64,000 bases of DNA from an uncultured Paracoccaceae bacterium (GCA_947489705.1 CANLEQ010000005.1:124001-188000); one strand, 5' to 3'; numbered from the stretch's first letter, positions 43,367 through 52,998 are shown. Translations and numbers: made by a program. Notes: generated by a model not told the origin, from the sequence alone.

Positions 43367-43380
43367 TAATATTTACGGTT

Positions 43381-44472
43381 TTATTGTATGAAGTCCGTGG
43401 CAAGGTCGTCGCTCTGGGCATCCTCGATATCCGCCGTCTTGTTGTTTCCGCTCATATTGGCGAGCACCATGATCCAGAGAACGAGCGGAATGGCAATGAA
43501 GCCTCCCAGCGGGCCCCAGAGCCAGAGGAAGAAGACCAGCGCCACGAAGACCAGCAAAGGATTGAGCGACAAGGATGCGCCAATCGCCGTCGGAGTGACG
43601 AATTGAGCCTCGATGAGGTTGAGCGAAAGGAATGCCAGAGCCGGAAGCGCGGCATAAGCGCCATCGAACACCACCAGCCCGGCGACACCGAGCGCAAGGA
43701 ACAGGATCGCCGGCCCGAGATACAAAACGAAGTTCATGACGGTCGTCGCCACACCCCAGAGATAGAAGCTCGGCATCTCGATGAAATAAAGGACGAACGC
43801 GACGCAGCATCCAAAGACGACGTTGACCACGGTGATCGTCAGGAAATACGTCGCCACTTGACGTTCGGCCAGGAGAAGACGCAGCGCCGTCGTCTCTTCC
43901 GCGCCTTTCGGAGCGAGCCGACGCGCGACCCAGCCGTAAATCTCGCGCCGGGTCAGAACGAAGAAGAAGAGCACGCCCACGAAGGTGATCGTCTGGCCCG
44001 CGACGGCCGGAGCGAGAAACAAGGCATCCGTGGTCGAGGGTATGGAAAAGCCGCCCGCATTGCCCTCTGATCCGGGCACGCCGGATCCCATGGCGCGCTG
44101 CATTTCTTCACCCGCGGTTTCGATCCCGCTCAGCGCGTTCTGGACCTGGACGAGCGTGCCGCGCAATTCGTTGCGAATGTCGGGCCACGCATCCATGATC
44201 TGTTCGGCCACCGGAAGCGCGAGCGACGCGATCAGGACGATGATCGCCAGCGCGATCAGAAGCGATGCGAGCGCGCCGATCGTTCTCGGTGCGCCGATCC
44301 TTTCCCAGAAATCCGAGATCGGAGACAGAACGATCCCCACGACGATTGCCAGCAATGTCGGCGCGAGGATGGTCTGCGCGAGACTCATTCCGATCGCAGC
44401 GGCGACGACTCCGGCGCCGATCAACGCGATATTGGCGGCGGCCTGGATCCGCTCGGCTTGAGTGTGATGCAT
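43381..44472 (-). CDS. AI-2E family (PerM-like) membrane transporter
   Basis: 363 aa, about eight hydrophobic segments. Family elements: the double helix near the N-terminus (IALIGAGVVAAAIGMSLAQTILAPTLLAIVVG), a long hydrophilic central region (residues about 100-150), then AAERQVATYFLTITVVNVVFG-type core (LLLAERQVATYFLTITVVN), and the C-terminal WGPLGGFIAIPLVLWIM. Members export diverse small solutes; one exports autoinducer-2, but most have no known substrate. It begins 36 bp after phoB in the same direction and could be transcribed with it. Confidence 0.88.
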   Translation of the reverse strand: MHHTQAERIQAAANIALIGAGVVAAAIGMSLAQTILAPTLLAIVVGIVLSPISDFWERIGAPRTIGALASLLIALAIIVLIASLALPVAEQIMDAWPDIRNELRGTLVQVQNALSGIETAGEEMQRAMGSGVPGSEGNAGGFSIPSTTDALFLAPAVAGQTITFVGVLFFFVLTRREIYGWVARRLAPKGAEETTALRLLLAERQVATYFLTITVVNVVFGCCVAFVLYFIEMPSFYLWGVATTVMNFVLYLGPAILFLALGVAGLVVFDGAYAALPALAFLSLNLIEAQFVTPTAIGASLSLNPLLVFVALVFFLWLWGPLGGFIAIPLVLWIMVLANMSGNNKTADIEDAQSDDLATDFIQ

Positions 44473-44508
44473 ATATTACGAACGGCAGCGGACGGTCATC
44501 GGTTCCGC

Positions 44509-45192
44509 CTATCCAAGAGAGTACCCTGCCCCGCGAACCGTCCGGATCGGATCCGCGCCGCCATGCACCCCGAGCGCCTTTCGCAACCGCCCCACATGGA
44601 CGTCTACGGTACGGCTGTCGACATAGATGTCGCGCCCCCAGACCCGATCGAGAAGCTGTTCCCGGCTGAAGACCCGGCCGGGCTTCTCCATGAAGGTCGC
44701 GAGAAGCCGAAATTCCGTCGGCCCGAGCTTGATCTCCCGAGTGTCGCGATGGACGCGATAGCTCTCGGGATCGAGCGAGATGTCGTCATAGGTCAGCGTC
44801 TGTCCCACCGAGCCGGGTCGCGAGCGCCGAAGCTGCGCCCGCACGCGCGCCATCAATTCGGCGACGGAATAGGGCTTCGTCACGTAATCGTCCGCCCCGG
44901 TTTCCAGTCCCCGCACGCGATCCTGCTCCTCGGTTCGGGCAGAAAGCATGATCACGGGTACTGCGCGCCCCTCCCCGGCACGCTTGAGCTGGCGGCAGAT
45001 CTCGATGCCCGATACACCCGGCAACATCCAGTCGAGCACGACGAGATCGGGCTGCGACTCGCGAAAGAGGGTCAGCGCCTCGTCGCCGGTCTCGGCGCGC
45101 GTGACGCCATATCCCTCGGCCGCGAGGTTGTAGGCAAGGATTTCGCGCTGCGAGGCCTCGTCTTCGACGATCAGAACGTGTGGCGCGGCCAT
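44509..45192 (-). CDS. phoB: Phosphate regulon response regulator PhoB
   Basis: 227 aa. The receiver domain (LIVEDEASQREIL, phospho-Asp about 54 in LVVLDWMLPG, Lys in DDYVTKPYSVAELMARV) joins an OmpR-type winged-helix DNA-binding domain (GPTEFRLLATFMEKPGRVFSREQLLDRVWG, RTVDVHVGRLRKAL). Phosphorylated by PhoR under phosphate limitation, it binds Pho boxes such as the one before pstS. It is the last gene of the pst cluster, three bases after phoU. Confidence 0.97.
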   Translation of the reverse strand: MAAPHVLIVEDEASQREILAYNLAAEGYGVTRAETGDEALTLFRESQPDLVVLDWMLPGVSGIEICRQLKRAGEGRAVPVIMLSARTEEQDRVRGLETGADDYVTKPYSVAELMARVRAQLRRSRPGSVGQTLTYDDISLDPESYRVHRDTREIKLGPTEFRLLATFMEKPGRVFSREQLLDRVWGRDIYVDSRTVDVHVGRLRKALGVHGGADPIRTVRGAGYSLG

Positions 45193-45194
45193 GC

Positions 45195-45908
45195 TCAGTC
45201 CTCGATCGGGGCGATGGAGGTGATGTCGCGCTTCTTGCGGGTTTCCCCGGGCGCCTGTCCCGTCACCGAATAGACGATCTGGTCGGCGATGGAGGTTACG
45301 TGATCGCCCATCCGCTCGATGTTCTTGGCGATGAAGTGCAGGTGCATGCAGGCCGTGATGTTGCGTGGATCCTCCATCATGAAGGTCAGGAACTCGCGGA
45401 AGAGCGCGTTGTACATCTGGTCGACATCCGCATCGCGGTCGCGCACTTCGAGCGCAAGTTCCGCGTCGCGCTGCATGTAGGCGTCGAGCACGTCATGCAG
45501 CATCCGTTGCACCTCGCGCGCCATGCGGCGGATGGATTGCGGAGCGCCTTCCTGGACCGGCAACTTGTTGAGCACGGTCGTCCGCTTGGCGAGGTTCTTG
45601 GAGTAGTCTCCCACGCGTTCGAGATTGGTGCTGATCTTGATCACGCTCAGGATCAGGCGCATGTCCGACGCGATGGGTGCGCGCAACGCCACGAGTTTCG
45701 CGGCTTCCTCGTTGATCCGCTCTTCGAGCTGGTCGACAACCTTGTCGCGCTCCCGGACCTTCATCGCGAGGTCCTCGTCGCGCGTCTCAAGCGACTTGGC
45801 CGCGTCCATGATCGCCTCTTCGACGAGACCGCCCATCTTCATCAGGAGCGCCTGGAGCGCCTCGAGATCCCGATCGAAGGAGGAGGAAATATGGGATGAC
45901 TGGTTCAT
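45195..45908 (-). CDS. phoU: Phosphate transport regulator PhoU
   Basis: 237 aa. It is an all-helical protein with two PhoU repeats: ALLMKMGGLVEEAIMDAA, ADSMRLILSVIKISTNLERVGDYSKN-type (DMRLILSVIKISTNLERVGD) and the second copy ITACMHLHFIAKNIERMGDH, with the acidic metal-binding E/DxxxD motifs. It relays PstSCAB status to PhoR and represses the regulon in high phosphate. It lies 10 bp downstream of pstB. Confidence 0.96.
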   Translation of the reverse strand: MNQSSHISSSFDRDLEALQALLMKMGGLVEEAIMDAAKSLETRDEDLAMKVRERDKVVDQLEERINEEAAKLVALRAPIASDMRLILSVIKISTNLERVGDYSKNLAKRTTVLNKLPVQEGAPQSIRRMAREVQRMLHDVLDAYMQRDAELALEVRDRDADVDQMYNALFREFLTFMMEDPRNITACMHLHFIAKNIERMGDHVTSIADQIVYSVTGQAPGETRKKRDITSIAPIED

Positions 45909-45918
45909 AAGCGCATTC

Positions 45919-46719
45919 CTATCCGATCCGGCCGGTAATGTAGCTTTCCGTCCGCTTGTCCTTGGGATTGGTGAAAATCTCGTCCGTGTCGTCGAACTCG
46001 ACCATGTCGCCCAGATGGAAGAACGCGGTCTTCTGGCTCACCCGCGCGGCCTGCTGCATCGAATGCGTCACGATGACCACCGAATATTCGCGCCTGAGCT
46101 CGTCGATCAGTTCCTCGACCTGGCCCGTCGCGATCGGGTCGAGCGCCGAGCACGGCTCGTCCATCAGGAGCACCTCCGGCTCGGTCGCGACCGCGCGGGC
46201 GATGCAGAGGCGCTGCTGCTGGCCACCCGACAGGCCCGTACCCGGCGCGTCGAGGCGGTCCTTCACCTCGTCCCAGATGGCGCCGCGGCGCAGGGCGCGT
46301 TCGACGATATCGTCGAGATCGGCCTTGTTCCGCGAGAGCCCGTGAATCTTGGGACCGTAGGCCACGTTGTCGTAGATCGATTTCGGGAACGGGTTGGGCT
46401 TCTGGAAGACCATGCCGACCTTCGCGCGAAGCTGCACGGGATCGACGCGCTTGTCGTAGATATCCTCGCCGTCGATGCGGATCTCGCCCGTTACGCGGCA
46501 GACGTCGATCGTGTCGTTCATGCGGTTGAGGCACCGCAGGAACGTGGATTTGCCGCAGCCCGACGGACCGATGAAGGCGGTCACGGTCTTGTCCTGGATA
46601 TCGACACTGACATCCTTGATCGCATGGTTCGCACCGTACCTGACATTGACGTCCTTCGTGGCGATCTTGATGTCTTGCGCGCTGCCCACGGCTTTCTCCG
46701 AATATTGGGTGTCGTACAT
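45919..46719 (-). CDS. pstB: Phosphate ABC transporter ATPase
   Basis: 266 aa from ATG 46719, with AGAGGG upstream. It energises high-affinity phosphate import. Walker A is [21 protein letters not shown], signature [16 protein letters not shown], Walker [18 protein letters not shown] with the family-specific Cys, and a C-terminal [17 protein letters not shown]. The first about 25 residues are an extension before the conserved start. It is preceded by pstA with a 13-bp gap. Confidence 0.97.
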   Translation of the reverse strand: MYDTQYSEKAVGSAQDIKIATKDVNVRYGANHAIKDVSVDIQDKTVTAFIGPSGCGKSTFLRCLNRMNDTIDVCRVTGEIRIDGEDIYDKRVDPVQLRAKVGMVFQKPNPFPKSIYDNVAYGPKIHGLSRNKADLDDIVERALRRGAIWDEVKDRLDAPGTGLSGGQQQRLCIARAVATEPEVLLMDEPCSALDPIATGQVEELIDELRREYSVVIVTHSMQQAARVSQKTAFFHLGDMVEFDDTDEIFTNPKDKRTESYITGRIG

Positions 46720-46732
46720 ATGCTTACCCTCT

Positions 46733-48079
46733 CTACCAGCGGCGCTCAAACTTGCGACGAAGAAGAATCGCGATGGCGTTCATTGCGAAAAGAAAGACCA
46801 GAAGGATGATGATGCCGCCCCAGGCGCGTTCGTAATAGGCCGGATCGGCCCGCTTGGCCCATTCGTAGATCTGCGCGGGCATGGCCGAATTTGGGTCCAT
46901 GAACCCCGAGGCGATCCCGTCGGGATAGTTCGTGGCGACATATCCCACCATCCCGATCAGCAGGAGCGGTGCCGTCTCGCCCAGGGCCTGCGCAAGACCG
47001 ATGATCGTGCCGGTCAGGATCCCCGGCATGGCGAGCGGCAGGACATGGTGGAACACCGACTGCATCTTGCTCGCCCCGACGCCCAGAGCCGCGTCGCGGA
47101 TGCTGGGCGGGACTGATTGCAGTGCCGCGCGCGTGGCGATGATGATCGTGGGCAGCGTCATCAGCGTCAGGACGAGCCCGCCCACCAACGGCGCGGATTG
47201 CGGAAACTCCATGAACTGGATGAAGACGGCGAGCCCCAGGATCCCGAACACGATCGAGGGCACGGCGGCGAGGTTCGAGATGTTGACCTCGATGATATCG
47301 GTCAGCCGGTTCTTGGGCGCGAATTCCTCCAGATAGATCGACGCGAACACCCCGATCGGCAGCGAAAGTCCCAGCACCACCAGCATCATGTAGAGCGACC
47401 CCATCATCGCGACGCCCATGCCCGCCTGTTCGGGGCGCGATTCGGACGCGTCGGATCCGGTGATGAAGGCGAGATTGAAACGCTTGACGACGCTTCCCTC
47501 CTCACGCAACGCATCGACGATATCGAGATGTTCGGCATCGATGCTCCGGTCGCGCGCGATGCTCTCGCGGCTGACGCGGCCTTTGAAATAGCCGTCGACC
47601 CGGCTCGTGGCGAGGATGTTGAAATCGATCGTCTGTCCCAGCAGGTCGGGATTGGAAAGCACACGGTTGCGCAGTTGCGCCGCGGCCGAGGACGAGAAGA
47701 GCGCGTCGAGCCCGTCGGGTTCGACGTCGGTTTCGATGCCTTGCGCCTCGATCATCGATGCCATCGAGTTTTCCAGGATCGGCGCATAGCCGAAGGTCGA
47801 GACCTTCGCCATTTCGGCAGGATCGCGGTTGCCCTCGGGATCGAGCGTCATCGGATTGAGATAGATCGGCACCTGGATGAAGGTCTGCTGGAACGCCGTG
47901 ACGCCGTTGAAGAGGATCGATCCCAGCAGGAAGATCAGGAAGAACACGCCCGTCGCGATGGCCGCGATCCCGTAGGCCTGGAACCGCTTTTCGGCCGCGT
48001 GGCGCTTCTTCGTCCGGTCGTCGACGGAGATGATCGACTTTGCGGGGACCATCGATCCGGCTTGGGTCGCGTCGGTCAT
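46733..48079 (-). CDS. pstA: Phosphate ABC transporter permease PstA (long form)
   Basis: 448 aa from ATG 48079, overlapping the pstC stop by ATGA. One helix near residue 37-60 is followed by a large soluble region (about 60-230) and then the five-helix permease core with [38 protein letters not shown] and the EAA-loop [31 protein letters not shown]. coli PstA is about 150 residues shorter; this inserted periplasmic segment is usual in alphaproteobacteria. Confidence 0.95.
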   Translation of the reverse strand: MTDATQAGSMVPAKSIISVDDRTKKRHAAEKRFQAYGIAAIATGVFFLIFLLGSILFNGVTAFQQTFIQVPIYLNPMTLDPEGNRDPAEMAKVSTFGYAPILENSMASMIEAQGIETDVEPDGLDALFSSSAAAQLRNRVLSNPDLLGQTIDFNILATSRVDGYFKGRVSRESIARDRSIDAEHLDIVDALREEGSVVKRFNLAFITGSDASESRPEQAGMGVAMMGSLYMMLVVLGLSLPIGVFASIYLEEFAPKNRLTDIIEVNISNLAAVPSIVFGILGLAVFIQFMEFPQSAPLVGGLVLTLMTLPTIIIATRAALQSVPPSIRDAALGVGASKMQSVFHHVLPLAMPGILTGTIIGLAQALGETAPLLLIGMVGYVATNYPDGIASGFMDPNSAMPAQIYEWAKRADPAYYERAWGGIIILLVFLFAMNAIAILLRRKFERRW

Positions 48080-49539
48080 TCGTACTGCTCCCGGTATGTG
48101 CGCACGATGTAGAGCGCGAAGACATTGAGCCCGAGCGTCAGGACGAAGAGCGTCATGCCGAGCGCGAAGGCCACGAGGGCCTCGGGAGAGCCGAAATCGG
48201 CGTCCCCCGTCAGTTGGCTGACGATCTTGGCGGTGACGGTCGTCATCGATTCGAAGGGATTGCCGCTGATCCGGGCCGCGGCCCCTGCCCCGAGAACCAC
48301 AATCATCGTCTCGCCGATGGCGCGGCTGGCCGCCAAAAGGACGGCACCGACGATTCCCGGCAAGGCGGCAGGCAGGATGACCTGCCGGATCGTCTCGGAT
48401 TGCGTGGCACCCAGACCGTAGGAGCCGTCGCGCATGCTCTGCGGTACCGCGTTGATCACGTCGTCGCTGAGCGAGCTCACGAAGGGGATGAGCATGATGC
48501 CCATGACGAGGCCCGCGGTCATCACGGCCGTGCTTGCCTGCATCCAGCCGAGCCCCCCGTCGCCGAAGATCCGCATCAGGAGCGGCCCCACCGTCAGCAA
48601 CGCGAAGAGGCCGTAGACGATCGTGGGAATGCCCGCGAGGATCTCGAGCGCGGGCTTGGCGATGCCTCGGACTTCCTTGCTGGCATATTCGGCAAGGTAG
48701 ATCGCCGCGAAGAGCCCGATCGGAACGGCGACGATCAGCGCGATGAGCGAGATATAGAGCGTGCCCCAGATCAGCGGCAGGATTCCGAGCTGCGATCCGC
48801 CTCCGAAAGACGGCCGCCAGGTGGTGGACAAAAAGAATTCCGACGCGGGATAGATGCGGAAGAACTCGACCGTGTTGAAGACCAGCGACAGCACGATGCC
48901 CAGCGTCGTCAGGATCGCGATGCAAGCGGCCGAGATGAGGATCAGGTGAACCGCGCGCTCGACAACGTTTCGCGCGCGAAACTCCGCGTCGGTCTGGCGC
49001 ATCGCCAGAAGGAACCCGCCGCCCGCGAGAAGGAGCACGGCGACGCTCATCGCCCAGGCGCCCCGCGTCGCCAGTAGGCGGTATTGCTGCGCCGCGCGCA
49101 GCACCTGCTCCGTCACTTCCGAGCCGAGCGCGACACCGGCCTGCCCAAGAGTGCTGCGGATCGCCCCGGGATCGACCTGGAGCTGCGCAGCCTCGCTTGA
49201 CGTAAGAACGCCCTGATCGATCGCGCGGTCGAGGCCGAAGGCCAGCCTGCGGACGTCCGACATGACCAGATCCGCATTGCGAGAGTCCGATATGGCGGCC
49301 CCGTCGATCATGCCCGTGACCCGCATCTCCACGAAGATCGGCTGCGCGATGAGCCACACGATCATGAGCGTGAGGGCCGGCACGGCGACCTTCAGCGTCA
49401 CGTTCATGCCGTAATAGCTGGGAAGGGAATGGAGCCGGCGCCGGTCGCCGTCGACGCCGGAAACCGCGCGTCCGCGGCCCAGAACGTATCCCGCGGCGGC
49501 CATGAGCGCGACAATTCCAATCAGCCAGAATAGGGGCAT
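48076..49539 (-). CDS. pstC: Phosphate ABC transporter permease PstC (long form)
   Basis: 487 aa from ATG 49539, with AAGGGAAG upstream. N-terminal additions (two extra helices and a soluble region, about residues 1-220) precede the permease core: LGILPLIWGTLYISLIALIVAVPIG, AEYASKEVRGIAKPALEILAGIPTIVYG and the EAA-loop MRDGSYGLGATQSETIRQVILPAALPGIVG. It is far longer than E. coli PstC (319 aa). A hairpin at 49577-49605 separates it from pstS. Confidence 0.95.
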   Translation of the reverse strand: MPLFWLIGIVALMAAAGYVLGRGRAVSGVDGDRRRLHSLPSYYGMNVTLKVAVPALTLMIVWLIAQPIFVEMRVTGMIDGAAISDSRNADLVMSDVRRLAFGLDRAIDQGVLTSSEAAQLQVDPGAIRSTLGQAGVALGSEVTEQVLRAAQQYRLLATRGAWAMSVAVLLLAGGGFLLAMRQTDAEFRARNVVERAVHLILISAACIAILTTLGIVLSLVFNTVEFFRIYPASEFFLSTTWRPSFGGGSQLGILPLIWGTLYISLIALIVAVPIGLFAAIYLAEYASKEVRGIAKPALEILAGIPTIVYGLFALLTVGPLLMRIFGDGGLGWMQASTAVMTAGLVMGIMLIPFVSSLSDDVINAVPQSMRDGSYGLGATQSETIRQVILPAALPGIVGAVLLAASRAIGETMIVVLGAGAAARISGNPFESMTTVTAKIVSQLTGDADFGSPEALVAFALGMTLFVLTLGLNVFALYIVRTYREQYE

Positions 49540-49576
49540 CGGACGCACTTCCCTTGCTTGGAACTTACAAAGAGAA

Positions 49577-49605
49577 GCAGGGCGGCACATGTAACACCGC
49601 CCTGC
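49577..49605 (-). terminator. Intercistronic hairpin between pstS and pstC
   Basis: GCAGGGCGG, 11-base loop, CCGCCCTGC, 20 bp after the pstS stop. Leftward the stem is followed by TTCTCTTTG, a partial U tract, so it probably terminates a fraction of transcripts and protects the pstS 3' end. This would make PstS more abundant than the permease subunits. Confidence 0.65.
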
Positions 49606-49625
49606 ATCAGTGAGATCTGGTCAGC

Positions 49626-50672
49626 TCACGAGCCGTTGCCCATCACCGTCTCGTTGGCGACCGCTTCCTGCGTCGAAGCCAGTTCCGGATCCGGCACGAG
49701 GCCGTAATCGGCGAGCGGACCGCCCTCGCCTGCCAGATCGTCGGAGACGAAGAACTGCGCGTATTCCTTGAGCCCCGGGATCACGCCCAGATGCGCCTTC
49801 TTGATATAGAAGTAGAGCGGACGCGAGACCGGATACTCACCCGTGGAGATCGTCTCGACCGAGGGCTCGACGCCGCCCATCGTGGCGACTTTCAGCGAAT
49901 CGGTGTTGTTCTCGTAAAAGGCCAGCCCGAACACGCCGACGCCGTCGGGGTTCGAGCTGATCCGGGCGAGCGTCTCGGTATAGTCGCCGTCGATATCGAC
50001 CGCCGCTCCGTCCGCGCGTACCTTCATGCAGGCCTCTTCGGCTTCGTCCTCGGACATGCCCATCTCGGTCATCGACTGCATCGCGCCGATATCCTCGCAT
50101 CCCTGCAGCAGGACCTGCTCCTCGAACACTTCGCGGGTGCCGTGGCGGGTGCCGGGGATGAAGGCCGCGATCTCGACATCGGGCAGATCGCCGTTCACGT
50201 CGGCCCAGCTGGCATTCGGGTTCGACACCATCGCGCCGTCCTGCGGGATCTCGGACGCCATGGCGAGATACCAGTCGGAGGGCTTGAACGCGGTGAATTC
50301 GGGGCCGTCGATCTGGCTCGCGAAGACGATCCCGTCATAGCCGATGCGCACTTCGATGATCTCATTCACGCCGTTCTGGGCGCAGGTCTCGATCTCGCTT
50401 TCGCCGATCGGGCGGCTCGCATTGGCAATGTCGATCGTGTTCTCGCCGACGCCTTCGCAGAAGCGGCTCAGACCAGCGGAGGAGCCACCCGATTCGACGA
50501 CCGGCGTGGGATAGTCGAAATTCTCGCCGAACGCTTCGGCGACGATCGAGGCATAGGGCAGCACGGTGGACGAGCCTGCGACCTGCACGTTGTCGCGGCT
50601 CTGCGCCAGGGAGGGCCCGGCGGCGGCGATCATCACGGCAGCGGACGCGGCGGTGAGCTTGTAGATGGACAT
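49626..50672 (-). CDS. pstS: Periplasmic phosphate-binding protein
   Basis: 348 aa with a Sec signal peptide (about 1-23, PSLA). It is the high-affinity receptor of the Pst importer. Phosphate-contact blocks: VAGSSTVLPYASIVAEAF (Ser/Thr loop), VESGGSSAGLSRFCEGVG, DIANASRPI and PGTRHGTREVFEEQVL. Two internal disulfide pairs look possible (the Cys in FCEGVG with that in ETCAQ; QGCED with EEACMKV). It is the first gene after the Pho box and the presumptive highest expressed of the operon. Confidence 0.96.
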   Translation of the reverse strand: MSIYKLTAASAAVMIAAAGPSLAQSRDNVQVAGSSTVLPYASIVAEAFGENFDYPTPVVESGGSSAGLSRFCEGVGENTIDIANASRPIGESEIETCAQNGVNEIIEVRIGYDGIVFASQIDGPEFTAFKPSDWYLAMASEIPQDGAMVSNPNASWADVNGDLPDVEIAAFIPGTRHGTREVFEEQVLLQGCEDIGAMQSMTEMGMSEDEAEEACMKVRADGAAVDIDGDYTETLARISSNPDGVGVFGLAFYENNTDSLKVATMGGVEPSVETISTGEYPVSRPLYFYIKKAHLGVIPGLKEYAQFFVSDDLAGEGGPLADYGLVPDPELASTQEAVANETVMGNGS

Positions 50673-50743
50673 GATGTCTCCTGTGTCAGCACGAGGCCGC
50701 TAGGGCCTTCGGCGCCTGTCTAGGTGCGGCGCGAGTCGCTTCT

Positions 50744-50772
50744 GTAACAACCATGTAACGGTTTGATGACAA
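50744..50772 (-). promoter_or_regulatory. Pho box upstream of pstS
   Basis: Read leftward: TTGTCAT-CAAA-CCGTTAC-ATGG-TTGTTAC, three heptamers with an 11-bp period (ends at 50772, 50761 and 50750). They fit the CTGTCAT-N4-CTGTCAC type element bound by PhoB in tandem. The box sits about 70 bp upstream of pstS, just past the phoR stop (50782), so it drives pstSCAB-phoUB but not phoR. Confidence 0.8.
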
Positions 50773-50781
50773 TCGCCGGGG

Positions 50782-51810
50782 TCAGGCGGATTTCAGCGGC
50801 AGCAACACCGAGAACCGGCTGCCCTTTCCGGGCGTCGACGCGATGCGCAGGCGCCCGCGATGCCGCGACAAGATGTGCTTGACGATGGCGAGGCCCAACC
50901 CCGTGCCGCCAACCTCGCGCGAGCGATGCGCGTCGACGCGATAGAAGCGCTGCGTCAGCCGCGGCAGGTGCAGCGGATCGATGCCGGGCCCGTCATCGAC
51001 GATGTCCACGCACACGCCCGGACCGTGCAGCATCCGCATCTGCGGCTCGACGCGCATCTCGATCCGGACGGTTCCGGCGCCGTACTTGATCGCGTTCTCA
51101 AGCAGGTTGATGAAAACCTGGCGCAGCTGGTCGTTCTCGCCCTGCACGATCACCTGCTCAGGCGGCGGCAGGAACGTGATCCGCGCCCGGTTCTCGCCGG
51201 CGATAGCACTGAGCAGCGCCACCACCTGGGGCAGGAGCTGGACCAGATCCACGTCGTCGGTCGGACGGACACGCGCCGCGGCCTCGACCCGGCTCAGCGA
51301 CAGCAGGTCCTGGACCAGCCTGTTCATCCGCTGCGCCTCGCGCGCCATCGTGCCGAGAAACCGCTCTCGCGCGGCCGGGTCCTGCCGGGCGGGGCCCTGC
51401 AACGTCTCGATATACCCCATCAGCGCGGTCAGCGGCGTGCGCAATTCGTGACTGACATTGGCCACGAAATCGCGCCGCATCTGGTTCGCCTCTTCGGCGA
51501 AGGTGCGATCCTCGAAGCTGATCAGCAGGCCGGTTCCCGCGACCGCAACGTTGGCGGCCCAAACCGTGTCGCGATCGCCGTCATGCGCGAGATAGTCGAC
51601 ATTGCGGGCCCGTCCGTCCGCGCGCACCGCCTCGATCGCGTCGAGCAATCCCGGCTGTCGCAGCGCGGCGACGTAGTGACGGCCCTCGAGCCGCGCCCCG
51701 AGCAGCGTGGCCGCCGGCGCGTTGGTCGCCAGCACCCGCTCCCCCTGCCCGATGACGAGCGCCGGGATCGGCAGTGCCGCCAGAACCTCTCGCAGCTCGC
51801 CTTCGGTCAC
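50782..51810 (-). CDS. phoR: PhoR histidine kinase without transmembrane segments
   Basis: 342 aa from GTG 51810. It is the sensor kinase/phosphatase partner of PhoB. A PAS-like region (about 1-105, LPIPALVIGQGERVLATNAPA) precedes the His box RRDFVANVSHELRTPLTALMGY (His about 119) and the ATPase domain with INLLENAIKYGAGTVRI, DDGPGIDPLHLPRLTQRFYRVD and GGTGLGLAIVKHIL. Unlike E. coli PhoR, the protein has no N-terminal membrane helices. It starts six bases after the stop of the upstream lyase gene, so it is likely transcribed with that operon rather than with phoB. Confidence 0.94.
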   Translation of the reverse strand: MTEGELREVLAALPIPALVIGQGERVLATNAPAATLLGARLEGRHYVAALRQPGLLDAIEAVRADGRARNVDYLAHDGDRDTVWAANVAVAGTGLLISFEDRTFAEEANQMRRDFVANVSHELRTPLTALMGYIETLQGPARQDPAARERFLGTMAREAQRMNRLVQDLLSLSRVEAAARVRPTDDVDLVQLLPQVVALLSAIAGENRARITFLPPPEQVIVQGENDQLRQVFINLLENAIKYGAGTVRIEMRVEPQMRMLHGPGVCVDIVDDGPGIDPLHLPRLTQRFYRVDAHRSREVGGTGLGLAIVKHILSRHRGRLRIASTPGKGSRFSVLLPLKSA

Positions 51811-51816
51811 GAAAGA

Positions 51817-52998
51817 TCACCCCGCTGCGGCGGCACGGATCGCGGCCTCGAATTCGGAGCGGAGCAACGCGTCCGGCTCCACCCCGACCGAGATCCGGAA
51901 CGACCCTTCGGACAAACCGAGCTCGGCGCGCGCCTCCGCGCTCAGCGCGCGATGCGACGACGTCGCCGGGTGGCTCAGGGTGGTGCCGATATCGCCCAGC
52001 GTCGGTGCGAAGGCGATGTTCTCCGCGGCGCGCACCAGCCGGTTCGCGGCGTCGCGGCCGCCCTCGATCTCGAACGTCACCATGTTGCCCGTGCGTTCGC
52101 CCAGAAGGTGGCGCGCGCGGGCATGGTCGGGGTGGTCGGACCGGCCGGGATAGATCACCCGCCGCACGCCCGGAAGCCCGTCGAGATGGTCGGCCAGCGC
52201 GCGGGCGTTTGCCTCCGCGCGGTCGTAGCGCAGTTCGAACGAGAAGAGGCCCCGCTCGGCCAGCCAGCAATCGAACGGGCTCGCCGTCAGCCCGAACGTC
52301 GTGGCGAGGCCCAGCATGGCCTCCCCGAGCGCCGCATCGCGCGCACCGACATAGCCGAGCGTCGCGTCGGAATGCCCGGCCAGCAGCTTAGTCACGGAAT
52401 GCACCACGATATCGGCCCCGTGGTCGAGCGGCCGCACCGCGCGCGGCGTGGTGAAGGTGTTGTCGACGACGAGCAGAAGGCCCCGCCGTTTCGCAAGCTC
52501 CGCGATTCCGTCGAGATCGGCGATCCGCAGCGTCGGGTTGGAGACGATCTCGATCAGGATCATCCGCGTCTCGGGCCGGATCGCGGCCTCCATCGCCGCG
52601 GGATCGCAGGCATCGGCGACCGACGTCGCGATCCCCATCCGCGGCAGTTCCGTCGACATCATCCGCAGCGACCGCCCGTAGAGCTGGTTACCGCCCAGAA
52701 GATGGTCGCCGGCCTTCAGCACGCCGAGGATCGCCGCCGTCACCGCAGCCATGCCGGAGCCCACGACGAAGCCGCCCGTGGCCCCTTCGAGCCCGTCGAT
52801 CTTGCGGGCCAGCACGTCGGCATTGGGATGCGCCTCGCGCGCATAGGAATAGCCCGCCTCGCGACCTTCGTAGATATCGTCGAGCGCGTCGGGCGATTCC
52901 GACGCATAGACGACGGAGGGCTGCAGGGGCGTTCCGACGGGCCAGCTCGTCCCGCGGGGCCAGGGCGTGCGGCGCACCAGCGTTTGGTCGCCGCTCAT
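51817..52998 (-). CDS. Cys/Met-metabolism PLP enzyme (cystathionine lyase type)
   Basis: 393 aa from ATG 52998, overlapping the carbonic anhydrase stop (ATGA). The fold I PLP enzyme has [23 protein letters not shown], the PLP stacking region [21 protein letters not shown], and the Schiff-base Lys in [19 protein letters not shown]. The sequence near [19 protein letters not shown] and the C-terminal [27 protein letters not shown] fit cystathionine beta/gamma-lyase or a homocysteine/homoserine pathway enzyme; the reaction cannot be separated by reading alone. Confidence 0.85.
   Translation of the reverse strand: MSGDQTLVRRTPWPRGTSWPVGTPLQPSVVYASESPDALDDIYEGREAGYSYAREAHPNADVLARKIDGLEGATGGFVVGSGMAAVTAAILGVLKAGDHLLGGNQLYGRSLRMMSTELPRMGIATSVADACDPAAMEAAIRPETRMILIEIVSNPTLRIADLDGIAELAKRRGLLLVVDNTFTTPRAVRPLDHGADIVVHSVTKLLAGHSDATLGYVGARDAALGEAMLGLATTFGLTASPFDCWLAERGLFSFELRYDRAEANARALADHLDGLPGVRRVIYPGRSDHPDHARARHLLGERTGNMVTFEIEGGRDAANRLVRAAENIAFAPTLGDIGTTLSHPATSSHRALSAEARAELGLSEGSFRISVGVEPDALLRSEFEAAIRAAAAG

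Noticed and set aside
46733-49357. 874-codon frame covering pstA and part of pstC
   Set aside because: The N-terminal part is an out-of-frame reading of pstC; true PstA starts at 48079.
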